NCBI GenBank assembly: GCA_022578605.1
Contig: MU394054.1
Span: 994,945-1,058,944, forward strand
Origin: Camillea tinctor
Taxonomy: Eukaryota; Ascomycota; Sordariomycetes; Xylariales; Xylariaceae
Length of the DNA stretch: 64,000 nt
Direction: 5' to 3'
Shown here one piece after another: positions 51,236 to 62,200 of this stretch. The first letter of the stretch is position 1, and every line of letters starts with the position of its first letter. The translations under genes and the position numbers were made by a program. The notes under the pieces are model-generated. The model saw only the letters and a list, made by a program, of their open reading frames with translations. It did no database searches and was not told the DNA's origin.

Positions 51236-52085
51236 AATCTAAGGAAAGCTACACAAAAAGTCCCTACACAAGCCGGCGTGGCGTCTCGGGCGCCAGGCGG
51301 CTGTAAGAACCAGACCACTGGGTTGAGATGGCTTTCCACATTGGCGTACAGCATCTACTACTTAGCCAATGAGCAAGGTTCATCCCCGAGTCCCGGATCT
51401 TAATAGCGCAATCTTGAAAGAATTTCCGGGATCGCTTCTTGTCGCTTGTTCCCCTAGGTCTCAGTTACGATGCGTGTGCATTTGTGACTTGACACGCAAG
51501 TTAATAACGATCAAGTATTGCCAAGAAAAAACGGTAGTGGAAAACGTTTCCTCCATTGATAGGCAGCTTGGGTGCATGCGCATGTCCATGTGAGCCTCAC
51601 CCTCATGCAGACAGGGTGTCACGATTACGGTAGGTAGCACAGCTAGGTAAGTAGATCAACGAAGGGGAGGGGGAGCAACGAAGATGTTTCCCCATGATCT
51701 TGTATGCATGTATGTTCCCATCCCTATCCGAAACCGCCCCTGTCGCCCGCCGTGGCGGTTTACACACCATAGATTGCTACTACGCACCGGGCCTACCATA
51801 AACAATGAATTGCTGCTGCGATATTCCCTACTCCGCTGTGGGCGGAATAAAGTGAAAGTAATGGGTACGAAGAGCGGGGATTAAAAAAATAGTCATGAAC
51901 TGTTCATCCTAACTATGAGATTCTTCCCTCCATTACAGCTAGACGGCAGGGACGGCTTCTCCATGGCTGAAATAACACGTCTTGTTGTGGCCACCTATTT
52001 TATGTGCCCCCATCCTGTTGTGATGGATCATTTGTGAGGAGTCACCCACTCGAAGGGATGGACTTGGAAAGCAAAAGGAAAAGAA

Positions 52086-52090
52086 ACACA

Positions 52091-52129
<39 letters not shown>
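52086..52129. repeat. Compound CA/GA microsatellite
   Basis: About eleven CA repeats run directly into about ten GA repeats. Confidence 0.95.
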
Positions 52130-55100
52130 TCTTAACCATATACTATGATCAGCCCAGCCAAGATCCTAGGCATGCAACACTGTATTGCCATGCCTTGATG
52201 TCAGCCTGTATCTCTCCCTATAACCGTCATTTTTAGACATCCTTCGATGAGAGTGCGAACGATATGTCTACCAAAATTATACTGGTTTCAAGGCTCCAAT
52301 CTGATGGTCTAAATTAGCGTGCTACTATGTATATATGGATACGGACCTTTTTTATTCTAACGAAGGGAGTTGAGAGGTGCGGAGATTAGGAGGCACACCC
52401 CTTGCGTGCCCTACGTAGCATATACATACATATGGCAAAATATTAGTTTAACCATCTCCTTTGCCAGTTTTTCTTTTCTTTTCAAATAACTTCTGGTCCA
52501 TGCATAATAACGCACGAAAGAGACAAAAGGGAAATAAAGGGATAAAAGAAAAGAGAAGGGAGGACAGAAAGAAACCACCCCATGTTGGGAACAAAAGAAA
52601 AGAAAAGAAATATCAATCGAGATGAGCCGTAGTCATCAGATCCTAGATTGGATAGGTTCTCAAGCCTCAGTCCAGTCAAAAAATCTAGACCATGAGAGCC
52701 CCCCATCATATGTAGCCCCGAATGGCTGGTTGGGAGTGTTCAGTTTTTCCTTTTCCTTTTTTTTCTTTCCTTTTTTTATTGGAGATGACGATGACCAACC
52801 GAACATTCGGGCAAAAGAAAACATACCGACCGCAGCAGTGCTTTGCTTTTACCAACCCCAGGGATCTACAAGATAGATTATGTGGGAATACAGTGCTTAT
52901 ATTGATGCAGCTACCCAAGAAGACCGCCTAAGATCTACCTACGAAAACGCAAACGGCATGGCAGCGGATTGCTGGAACACCCGGGTGACCCAGTTCAAGC
53001 CTTACTGGACGAGGCAGAAGATTAGAGATGAGAGGGGAAACACGAGGCTCATGTCATTATTACTTGGTACATACAGTTGGGTAGCATAGCTGTCTAGTAG
53101 GTTGTATGCATTACCTATCCACCTATGTATGTATATTCAAGACTATCAGGTTCAAGGGGCCGCGTCATTCTTTTCCGTTTGTTACTTTGTTTCTTGTGTT
53201 TTTCTCTCTTTGTCTGCTCCTCTGCTAAATCCCGCTATCCGCTTGGTGATGTACAACAGGGTGCATGAAATATGTCGGTAGATAAGTTGTGTTGTTTTCC
53301 CTTTCAGGACCGTAGTACAACAAAGCTTGGGCGGACTTCACATAGACTTGTTACTAAGCCCCATGGAACCTTTCTTGAAGGATGTCCTGCCCTATGAGGT
53401 AGAATCGACTAACTTGCTCAATGGTACCATTTCTTTTTTACATAGTACTGACCAGCCTCGTTATGGGATATGATACTTGTAAATCCGTACAGCCCATACC
53501 CCTGGTGGGTACTTCACTTACACATACACCCGCATACATACGCACATATGCATATGAACATATGCTTATGCAGTATAGGCGCGATAACAGACTATGATCC
53601 AACATATAATACAAGGAACACGGATAATGATCATGGTCACGCGTAGAAAAAAAAAGACACTGTAAACCAAGTACGGTTTGCGAAACAAAACATAGTAAAG
53701 AAAAATGTGGATATGTGAAGGGGGAAGGGGAAAGGGAAGGGGAAGTGATAATGCGGCCACATTATACGGCCCGAAGTTGTCGCATCGGGACAAGCATACA
53801 TATCATATTTTCTTCTTCCACCTGTACCTAGTAAGTGGAAATTCGTAAGTTTTACCCATTTCTTCTTCAGTTCCCCATCCTTCCCTCCCTCCGTAGGAAC
53901 AAACGCCCTTTCCGACTGCCGATGATCGGGTCCTTCGACCCGACTGCGGAGAAAGGAATAAGAAAAAAAGAGAAAAAAAAAGGGAAAAGAAAGGAGTGGT
54001 GTATGAAAAATATGTGGAGGGAGGAAGAGTAAGTGGAAGGAAGAGAATCGGGAAATAGGAAAAAGAGAGAAGAAAAAAAAAAGAGACAGGTCGGAATTTT
54101 GCTACTTTGTACAATTATTTCCTTTGATTTTAATCTTCGGGATATGAAGCACAAAAACGATGGAGACGACGAGGGAATGTTTGATACAGGGCTATATAAT
54201 GAGGTAATATAGGTATATAAAAGAAAAGAGAGAAAACAGAGTTAAGGCTATGGCGGTGACGTCGTACGGAGTAATAAGGCGAGGTTATGTGATGTAAGGT
54301 CTACCTACTAGGTACCTAGGTACATATGTAGGTTACCGTACGTGGTGTAGATACCCAGGTAGGGATGGAAGAATGGATCCATTGGTCCATCTATATTTCT
54401 GCATCGTATATTATATAATATACCTAGACGAACCAAATGTATTGACATGCATTTACCCATACACAGGTAGTCACATACCTCTTTATTTGCATTTATGTAT
54501 AAGGACTTGTCATTCTGGGAGTTGTAACATGAAAATGGATCATACTTAATTTATTGCACTTTTTTTTTTATAAAAAAAAAAAAAAATGGAAAAAAAGAAA
54601 AGTAAACGCTTTTGCCGTTTGTAGGTTTGTATATCTGTAATTTCTTTTTTTCTTTCTCTTCTTTTTTTGATAGGCCTTCTTATCTCTCTTTATTACCTTT
54701 CTTCTTTCTTTTTACTTCTCCAGGATAAAATAAGTAGGTAGAGTGGGCACCCTGTCGTGTACCCATACCATGCAAACACATATATGCATACACGCGCACA
54801 TACTCCATTCTCTCTATCTCTCTCTATCAATCTTATGCATATGACCGAGTGACACAACATAATTATAGCTTACACGCCCGGTCGAGATCTTGGTCTTTTT
54901 TACTCTGTCCATCACTTTCCTTTTTTTTTTTTTTTTTTCTTTGCCTTTTTTCCACTCTCCGTTTTTTCTTACTGGTAGGGCGCTCGTATCAAAATAGAAA
55001 AAAAAATAGAATTGTTAGCTAGGTACAGTATCTTATACCTAGTTTAATCGGGGGTGTCCTTGTCAACTAAGTAAATCCATATGACAAAAGTTGGGGTAAG

Positions 55101-55327
55101 ATTACCATACCTTACCATGCCAACCTTAAGTATGTATGTGCCAATGTACTTAGGTACCTACTTAAATACCTTACTTTGAAAAGAAAAATACCCGGTTCAT
55201 AGGTTCACGTTTTCATAGTGTGGAGTAAACAAGGTCAAGGTCAGGTTGGAGTTCTACAGTTGTACACCACTACTACGTAGTTTATTTGCTAAGTAAGATA
55301 ATTGAGGCAGATCAACAGCCTCATTCT

Positions 55328-55367
<40 letters not shown>

Positions 55368-55382
55368 CGGGGGGGGGGGGGG
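55328..55382. repeat. Poly-G tract of 55 bases next to an assembly gap
   Basis: An almost pure G run, broken only by a C at 55,368, ends in GA-N10. A run of 22 C follows at 55,467-55,488. Long homopolymers at a gap are often sequencing artefacts, so the true length and even the presence of this tract are doubtful. Confidence 0.85.
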
Positions 55383-55383
55383 A

Positions 55384-55393
55384 NNNNNNNNNN
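55384..55393. other. Assembly gap (10 N)
   Basis: Ten undetermined bases, probably a place-holder of arbitrary length. Sequence between the poly-G and poly-C tracts on its two sides should not be trusted. Confidence 0.99.
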
Positions 55394-56044
55394 TACATTT
55401 TTAACCCCACATTATTTTTTTTTTTTTGTTATTTAATAAATTTGTCCACTAAAAACCCCCAATTTTCCCCCCCCCCCCCCCCCCCCCCGCAAAGCAAAGC
55501 GAAATAATTATACGAAATGACCATACATGGCTCATGTGGCTTTTGTCTCTCCTTCATCCCATATCCACTCAACATGCCTCTCCAGAGCACCCAGTACCGT
55601 TGAACCAGAACCCTCAAGTGTTCGTGTCTCGCTGTTGGTGGCGTCCCAAGACAGGGTATCCCATGGTGCGGCTGTCGCTTCTTGTACCATATATGTGATT
55701 TCGGTCATCGCGTGGACTCTCGTACCTGGATGGCTACAGGTCTGCACTAGTGTAGATATGTACAAGTTACTTAGGAGAGATGTCTTATTGCACAATAAAA
55801 TAGTAGCAGTCGTAGTTTGGAGTCAAAAAGTGAAACAGAACGATGGTCTCCAATTACATGTACATATTCTAGTTCTAGAAGCAGACCCCGGTTTTTGGGT
55901 TAGGATCATGTCTTGCGTTTTTCTTTTGCTTGTCTTGTTTTCGTATCAGATTGAGGGGTCATTTCTTTCTTTCTTTCTTTCTTCTTCCCTTTTTAGCCCC
56001 CATCTATCCGCTCTATCCGGCGTATTGCTAGTTACTACTACATA

Positions 56045-56964
56045 CTAAGGGCGCTGTGAGCCCGAGCCCATGGTGGCGATTCCATCTCTAAACCCGACGA
56101 TCTCCGCGTCGTTGTTGTCACGATGATGGTCTTCATCATCATAACCATGATGAGAACTTGGTGCAATAGACTTACCGTCTCCCTCCTTAACTAGTGCTAT
56201 CTGTGGTGCGGTCACCTCTAAGCCCTCGGTGAACACCAGGTCGCCCCTTTTTCCTAGGATCTCACGTCCGGCCTCTTCGAGCAGGATGCCTAAGGCTAAA
56301 AGAGCCGTTTCATCCATGCTCCGCTCGTCGACATTCCCGGCAGTCTGGATCCGGCTTATACCCCTGCCGGACGCTCCGCCACTATCACACTGCGCCGCGA
56401 GCGCGGCGTAGAACTCACTCGCATAACTGTGGATTGCCTTCAACATATCGCTATCTGGAAGGACTGCGCCAGGGCCTTGTCCCCCATTCGGCAGTTCTTC
56501 GTGCGCAAAGTAGATGTCCTTCTCGGCGAAGCGCACGGGGGCGCGGCGGCGCTGGAACAAAACATCCTCGGGAGCGAGGGTGGGGTCGCGACGGCGGTCG
56601 CGCACTGGCCGTCTGTGGTGTGTAGGCTCAGGACTGGATCTGTCATCATCAAGTGGGAGGGTGGTGGTGACTCGACCTAGGTATGGGTAAGTAAGGGTGA
56701 GTGTCAGAGACTTGGAGGCTTGGGGGCTTAGAGGCTAATAGCTGCGCGGGGCAAGGTCGAGCCCTCGAAGCAGCAAGTAAGACATACAGATAGATAGACA
56801 TACATACCTGCGACAGCGTCGTAGACGTTAGCATCTCTCTTTCTCCGCTTCTGTCTCCTACCATTGGCCAAAGACTCAGCGTCGGTCTCGGTGTAGTCGC
56901 CCACATCCACCACATCTGGTGGAGGAGGTATGTAACGTTTTTCTTTCAGGTTTCGAGAAGTCAT
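56045..56964 (-). CDS. rrn10: Rrn10-like subunit of the RNA polymerase I upstream activation factor
   Basis: Two exons on the minus strand, 56,964-56,808 and 56,676-56,045, with a 131-bp intron (GTATGT donor, CTAG acceptor) give 262 residues. The N-terminus is charged with a nuclear-type basic cluster (RRQKRRKRD). The core has LPDSDMLKAIHSYASEFY and then MDETALLALGILLEEAGREI. This pairing matches in order and spacing the conserved part of yeast Rrn10, where a PD.DL...HYYA block precedes a DETSL..LGLLIE block. Rrn10 is part of UAF, which binds the rDNA promoter and recruits RNA polymerase I. The assignment rests on these two blocks recalled from the family, and an insertion and a long tail make this protein larger than the yeast one. 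It is divergent from the CSA-like gene. Confidence 0.65.
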
Positions 56965-57713
56965 TTTAATAACATGTGATTAATATGAAATTTCTCTTCC
57001 TCGGATATAAGTCGCGTCTCGGGTTCTTTTTGTCTTCTTTTTTCTTCTTCTCCTTTCTTTTCCTAACCAGGATTCTGGATATAATCAACTAGCAGATGAC
57101 AATCCAATCCGATACAAGTGAATATTCACAAGTGATGTAAATTTCATGTCGAACCGTGATTTGTGCTTTGTTAAATCTTGGTAAGTAATAAGAAACCAAT
57201 TATACTAGATTAGGTATGTTTTAACGTTGAAAGATGCTTCTGTCCTGGTCGGTAGTTGGAGAAAAAGCGATTTTTTAGCAAGCTCTGACATAAGTTTTGA
57301 GCCATGGTGGGGTTAAGATGACCCACAAGGCTGGCTATACTCCGTACTGATGTATTACCCCGCCGAGGCGTGGCCGCTAAGGTTGCTAAGGTTGGGGAAA
57401 TGTTTATGTCTTACTTGACGGCCTAAGTGTCTCGGAGAATGTCTCACGTTAACTTACATGTAAGCTACTAGGGGGGTAAAGACCTAACCTAGGCCTGCTA
57501 GGTTAAGGCTACTTAGCGGGTTCATGGAAAGTTCATGTTAATTACATCTCATTTACTTAGGTTAAACAACTTAAACAACTTACACTTGCTACAACCTTAC
57601 TATTACAACTACCACAACTAATATACACCTTACTCGTCTGCTAAAAAAATAAAGGAAAAGAAAAGAAAAGAGTAAAAGAAAAAAAAGACCTGACCGGTCT
57701 TTAGCTCTAATGA
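56965..57713. promoter_or_regulatory. Shared divergent promoter region, rrn10-like and CSA-like genes
   Basis: 749 bases separate the two divergent start codons. It includes CT-rich sequence near the minus-strand start and A/G-rich sequence (about 57,640-57,690) just before the plus-strand start. No specific binding site is recognised. Confidence 0.5.
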
Positions 57714-59225
57714 ATGAATGAACTCCTCTTCGAAAGGTCCTCTGGAAATACTGGACCAAATGTTTTTGCTAGATGGCAGACTACTCAGCTCCTGAAGTCA
57801 TTCAGACCAGCACCTCAATTCCGGTTTGATGGAGGTGAGAGAGGAACTGCCGTTGCCGATGGTGAAGCATCATCTGGCCCCTCAGGTAGCTCAAGCTCAT
57901 CCATCTGGGCCCATCAAGCAGGGGTGAGCGCCTTGTCTCTTGAGCGCTTCGATGGAAGAATGTGAGCATGCCTACCACTCAACTGTAGCCCCCTTCCTAA
58001 CCTATGTAGCTAAGCTAATATCAAAACCAAAAGCTTGATATCCGGCGCGTCTGATGCATCTATAAAACTCTGGGACCTTGAAGAATGCGGTAGCCCTTCC
58101 CAGCCACATGTATTCAAGCCCGTTGCTAGCATTGTGCGTTCAGAGAAGTCCCATAAGTATGGAATCACTCATCTGTCCTTCTACCCCTTTGATTCGGCTG
58201 CCTTTCTCTCAACGTCATATGACCAGACTCTCAAGCTTTGGTCCACTGAAGGAACCCAGCTTTCTGCGTCATTTAACCTAGGAAATAAAGTCTATACACA
58301 TGCTATCTCGCCTATAGCGTCTCATCTTCTAGTAGCTTGCGGAACTCAGCATCCTGCCGTGCGCTTGGTGGACCTACGTTCCGGGGCCAATGTTCAGTCT
58401 CTTGCTGGTCATGGAGGCGCAGTTCTCGCTGCCGCTTGGTCGCCTCGGTACGAGCATGTCTTAGCCACCGGAAGTGTCGATGGAACCGTTAAGATATGGG
58501 ATGTTCGGCGTGCTAGTGCACTCATTGGCATGCTTGATCATGAGGACAGCTTGGGCTTATACCATAATGGACTGCTTGGCGCTGATGGTAAAGTTAGAAT
58601 ACGTGCTTCTGCAAAGGCACATACAGCCCCTGTCAACGGTCTTACCTGGACCGACGATGGAAGTTATATTGTCTCTGCTGGCCATGATCGACGCATTCGT
58701 GTTTGGGATGCTGCTACGGGACGTAATACGCTTGCCAGTTTTGGTCCAAGTATCAGGAATAGTCACCTAGGTAGCGTCACCATGTTCACTTCGCCTGTGG
58801 GTCTCACACACCCGGGTAAGGAGCTGCTATTCTGGCCCAACGATACTGAGACCCTCGTTCTCGACTTACATGATGGGCACGTGATCACCAAGTTACGAGG
58901 CACAGGCCCTGCTGTTGCTGGTGTTCGATCCACCGGTGGCGCTGAACGCACCGTCAAGAACCGAACCACCAGTATCGTATGGCGGGGCGCTGGAGGCCAT
59001 GGAGGTTCTAGCGGGGTGGTAATGGGAGGTAGCAACATGGCTGGCGCCATTTTCAGCGCCCATCTTGACGGTCAGATCCGGGCATGGACACCCCATATAC
59101 AAGGCAACGATGATGAGGACGAGGGCGACGATCTTGATGGGATCAGCGAAGAAAAGGCTCAAAAACGGAAGGCATTAGATGATGTTTTCAGGAGCTTGAT
59201 GGGCAACAAGATCACGTTCACGTAA
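57714..59225 (+). CDS. ercc8: CSA/ERCC8 (Rad28) homologue, WD40 protein of transcription-coupled repair
   Basis: Two exons, 57,714-57,961 and 58,034-59,225 (72-bp intron), give 479 residues. CSA is the substrate receptor of a CUL4-DDB1 ubiquitin ligase that acts with CSB at RNA polymerase II stalled on DNA lesions. The N-terminus (MNELLFERSSGN, then the RWQTTQLLKS region) corresponds to the helical DDB1-docking segment of CSA. It is followed by WD repeats ending IKLWDLEE, LKLWSTEG, VRLVDLRSG, VKIWDVRRA, IRVWDAATG and IRAWTPH. The block SPRYEHVLATGSVDG then VKIWDVRRA is nearly the diagnostic CSA sequence, and its WDVR (238-241) is a DDB1-binding WDxR motif. The tail is acidic and ends in a conserved-looking basic helix. 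The acceptor at 58,033 restores GRILISGASD. Confidence 0.9.
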
Positions 59226-62200
59226 GATCAAGGATTGGGGTTAAGACGAAGGAGAACACAAGAAGAACCCCCATCGCTAGTTGGGCTTCTTACTCTGCTG
59301 CATTGGCACATGTACAATATGCAAGGCTGACGACATCAGATTACAGCACCGGCGTCTATAATAGTATACGGTTTACCCAAGTAGATTACGCACTATACAA
59401 CACCACCTATTTCCCTTCCACGTTGAGTATAATGCCCGGGGGGTGGGGGACGGGGTGGGGAGGGGGGGGGGGGCAGTGAGAACCCATGCAGATAACGCCG
59501 CTCTTCATAGCCTTGTGGATCAGAACCTGGTTGTGTGATAGTATAGGCCTTTCCTTAAACCCGCTACCAATGGTTTCTGTTGGAGATCAGACTATAAAAT
59601 CCTGGGGCTATAAATAAGTAGCTAGGTATTCGGGACATATGGCCGTGATCAATACGGAGTCCAGTCCCAGATAGGTATCCAGCGCGGTAGTTCATCCCCT
59701 TGTCCAAGTGTAATCAATCCGTGCTTTGGATTCCACCCAAAGTACCGGGCTCTGTCTGTAGCAGTATACTTGACTGCCGGCCTTTTAGGGCTTCTTAACA
59801 AGAAGGCCTGGAATATAGTAGAATTACACAAGTCTCAGCTATCCCTATAGGAATTGATACTAACATACCTAGGTACGTAACCATGGTTCTACCAATATTC
59901 TTGTAAAGCATGGATGGTAATGGTGGAATACAGTTTGTTCAACGAAGTCTTGTTACTTTATTCTTACCTTTCCCGTGACCGAGCCGCGATGCACGCACGC
60001 AAGGGTGGAGATCCTAGATATGTGGCTGGATCTTATTTGAGATATCTCTCCCCATCAACTTTCATTATCCAATAGATTCCTAGGATTTTCCAGTAGCTGT
60101 GTCGGGTTAATTACTGTGATTTATGAGATGTACAGAGTTCCTATAATGGTTTCCTGCATGAGCCTCAAGAAGGCGTCGAAAGAACCAGTCGCTTTTCCAT
60201 TTTCGATAGGTAGAAATTTACAGGTCAATACTCAAACCGCCTCACATGAGGAGTCAACATACCTTGAAAGAGTAACGTTTCAGAAGAAGTCAGGGCTGTC
60301 TGTATTCATTCGCTGTTGGTTACGGAAGGAAGGGTAGATTTTCGCAAGGCGGAAGACAAGCGAGGCTGACCCCCATCATTTACAAGTTTTTTTTTCTTCA
60401 AGTCGGCCCTTTAGCCATCCTTAGCTTCAAGGGTCGTTTGTCCGATTCACTAATTCATACCCAAGCTTCGTTTCTGTCTGTATTTCGACCAGCTTTGCAG
60501 GCGCCCCGAACCGCTGTCAGACAGTACCCTAGTATGTTGCTATAACCGTGACTAATACCAAACCGGTGAGAGCATTGCCTCGCTGTTGTGTACATAACAC
60601 ATTATCTTGCCATCGGTTTCATTATAGCCTCGGTTCCTTTTCACCGGGTACGTCACGACATACAGCCCTTGACTTTTCTTATTTCGGCTTCTCATTGCTT
60701 CTACCTATCACCTAGCTCATGCTGCTACGGCTAATAGGAGCTAGTTGGCTGATGACGTGAGATAGCGGGGATGGGGGGGAGAGGACCCCCATGAAGGAAC
60801 TAGGTATGAGTACCTTGCTAATATGTAACCTAGATTAAGATGATGATAATAAAAGACACGAACCTATATCACAACCGCTTAGTAATCCCGGTGACTGGAT
60901 ATTGAGTTTCGCTTTCACGATATCTTCTTATCACCCTATGCCGCGTCCCGGTGTCGATGCTGAGAAGTGGCTGAAAAGATGGGAGCCGAGGAGATGTTGG
61001 TAAAGTGGTCGTGCTGATGCTATTGCATTGTTCTAAAGGCGGCTATGGATATATTTGCATGTAATGTACGTAGACAAAAAAGCCCCTGACTGGATGGGAT
61101 GGGACTCCTGATGGGGACTAGTAAAAGACAAAGCCTATCTTGATTTCATGATAAATTATTACGATCTTTGCATACCTAGTAAGCTAGAGTTACAATGGCG
61201 TAAATATAATAATATATAGATCCATTGATTCATTCAATATTACCTATCTCTTATTCTCAGGCCTATTTGCAATCTCGAGACATATTACCGTATATATTCA
61301 AGTATATGTAAGTACCTGCTGTATAGTGCACCTCTTGGGAACTTTGTTAGGCGGTAAGGATTGCCTCATATCGTCGTTATAATAGGATCTCCTATTGATC
61401 ACAATCCTGTTAACTTCCCCCAAGGCAGAACCCCCGTTGCCCCCATAAATCAATCTCTAGATTTGCTAGTCAACCAGAACAAGCAGAGACATGTTTGTGT
61501 TGTGCTCCAGCACCCCGGCAGCTCCTTACTATGTACCCAAGTAGGCAGGACCGTTTTGATGAACCATGGTAACATAGCCCGACGGTTACAGTTAGTGTCA
61601 TCCCAAGGCCGTGGTAAGCAGATCTGCCACTCTCTTGGACCACTTCTTTAGCGGGGGCTAGGGCGATTGCAGAGTCGATCAATCGATAGTACGTAGTGAC
61701 CGACAAGGCTAGGTAGGTGTTATAGTAGATAGGCTATAAGGTTATTGTTTAAACCGCCTGCCACTCTGTAAGAACGGATATCTCGGAAATAGAGGATCCC
61801 CGGACTAAATATTACGGGATGATGTATGAGCGGATAATGACGGTTGGAGATGTGGTGACTTCGGGAGTAAGCTACCTGTAGTAGGCGGACAGGTTCCCGA
61901 CAACCCAGCAACATTTTTTCAACTTTCTTCTACCCCCTTCCCCATTCAGTGTTAACTACGAGAAGAGGTGAGACTGTAGTTGGAACAAGACACGGTACTC
62001 GCGCTTGTTGTAGAAAAGAGCCGGGTCCGAAAACCCCAAACCTGGGCATCACCGCCACCCCCCTTTTCCCATTCTGATGGCCTCGTCATCACATATCCCG
62101 AAGCTGCAAATTAGATACCATATTGGTTTCCGCTTATCCGTCACTATTCCTCATTTTCCCGGGGTCTTCGCGTCTATACGCGACGTCGGCAACGAGGTGG

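Larger units (their letters stand above)
40669..56044. other. 15-kb gene-free, microsatellite-rich interval
   Basis: No coding region is convincingly supported. Features that can be seen are short repeats (CT at 46,675, CA/GA at 52,086), long A and T tracts (54,550-54,960), many GTAGGTA/TACCTA motifs and the assembly gap at 55,384. Frames up to about 214 codons (minus strand, 47,511-48,155) have no recognisable domain. Parts of 42-48 kb look like weathered repeat sequence but cannot be assigned. Confidence 0.5.

Noticed and set aside
55527..56048. 173-codon plus-strand frame after the assembly gap
   Set aside because: It ends in low-complexity Ser/Phe/Leu from a CTTT repeat and has no recognisable domain; the overlapping minus-strand frame is equally unconvincing.
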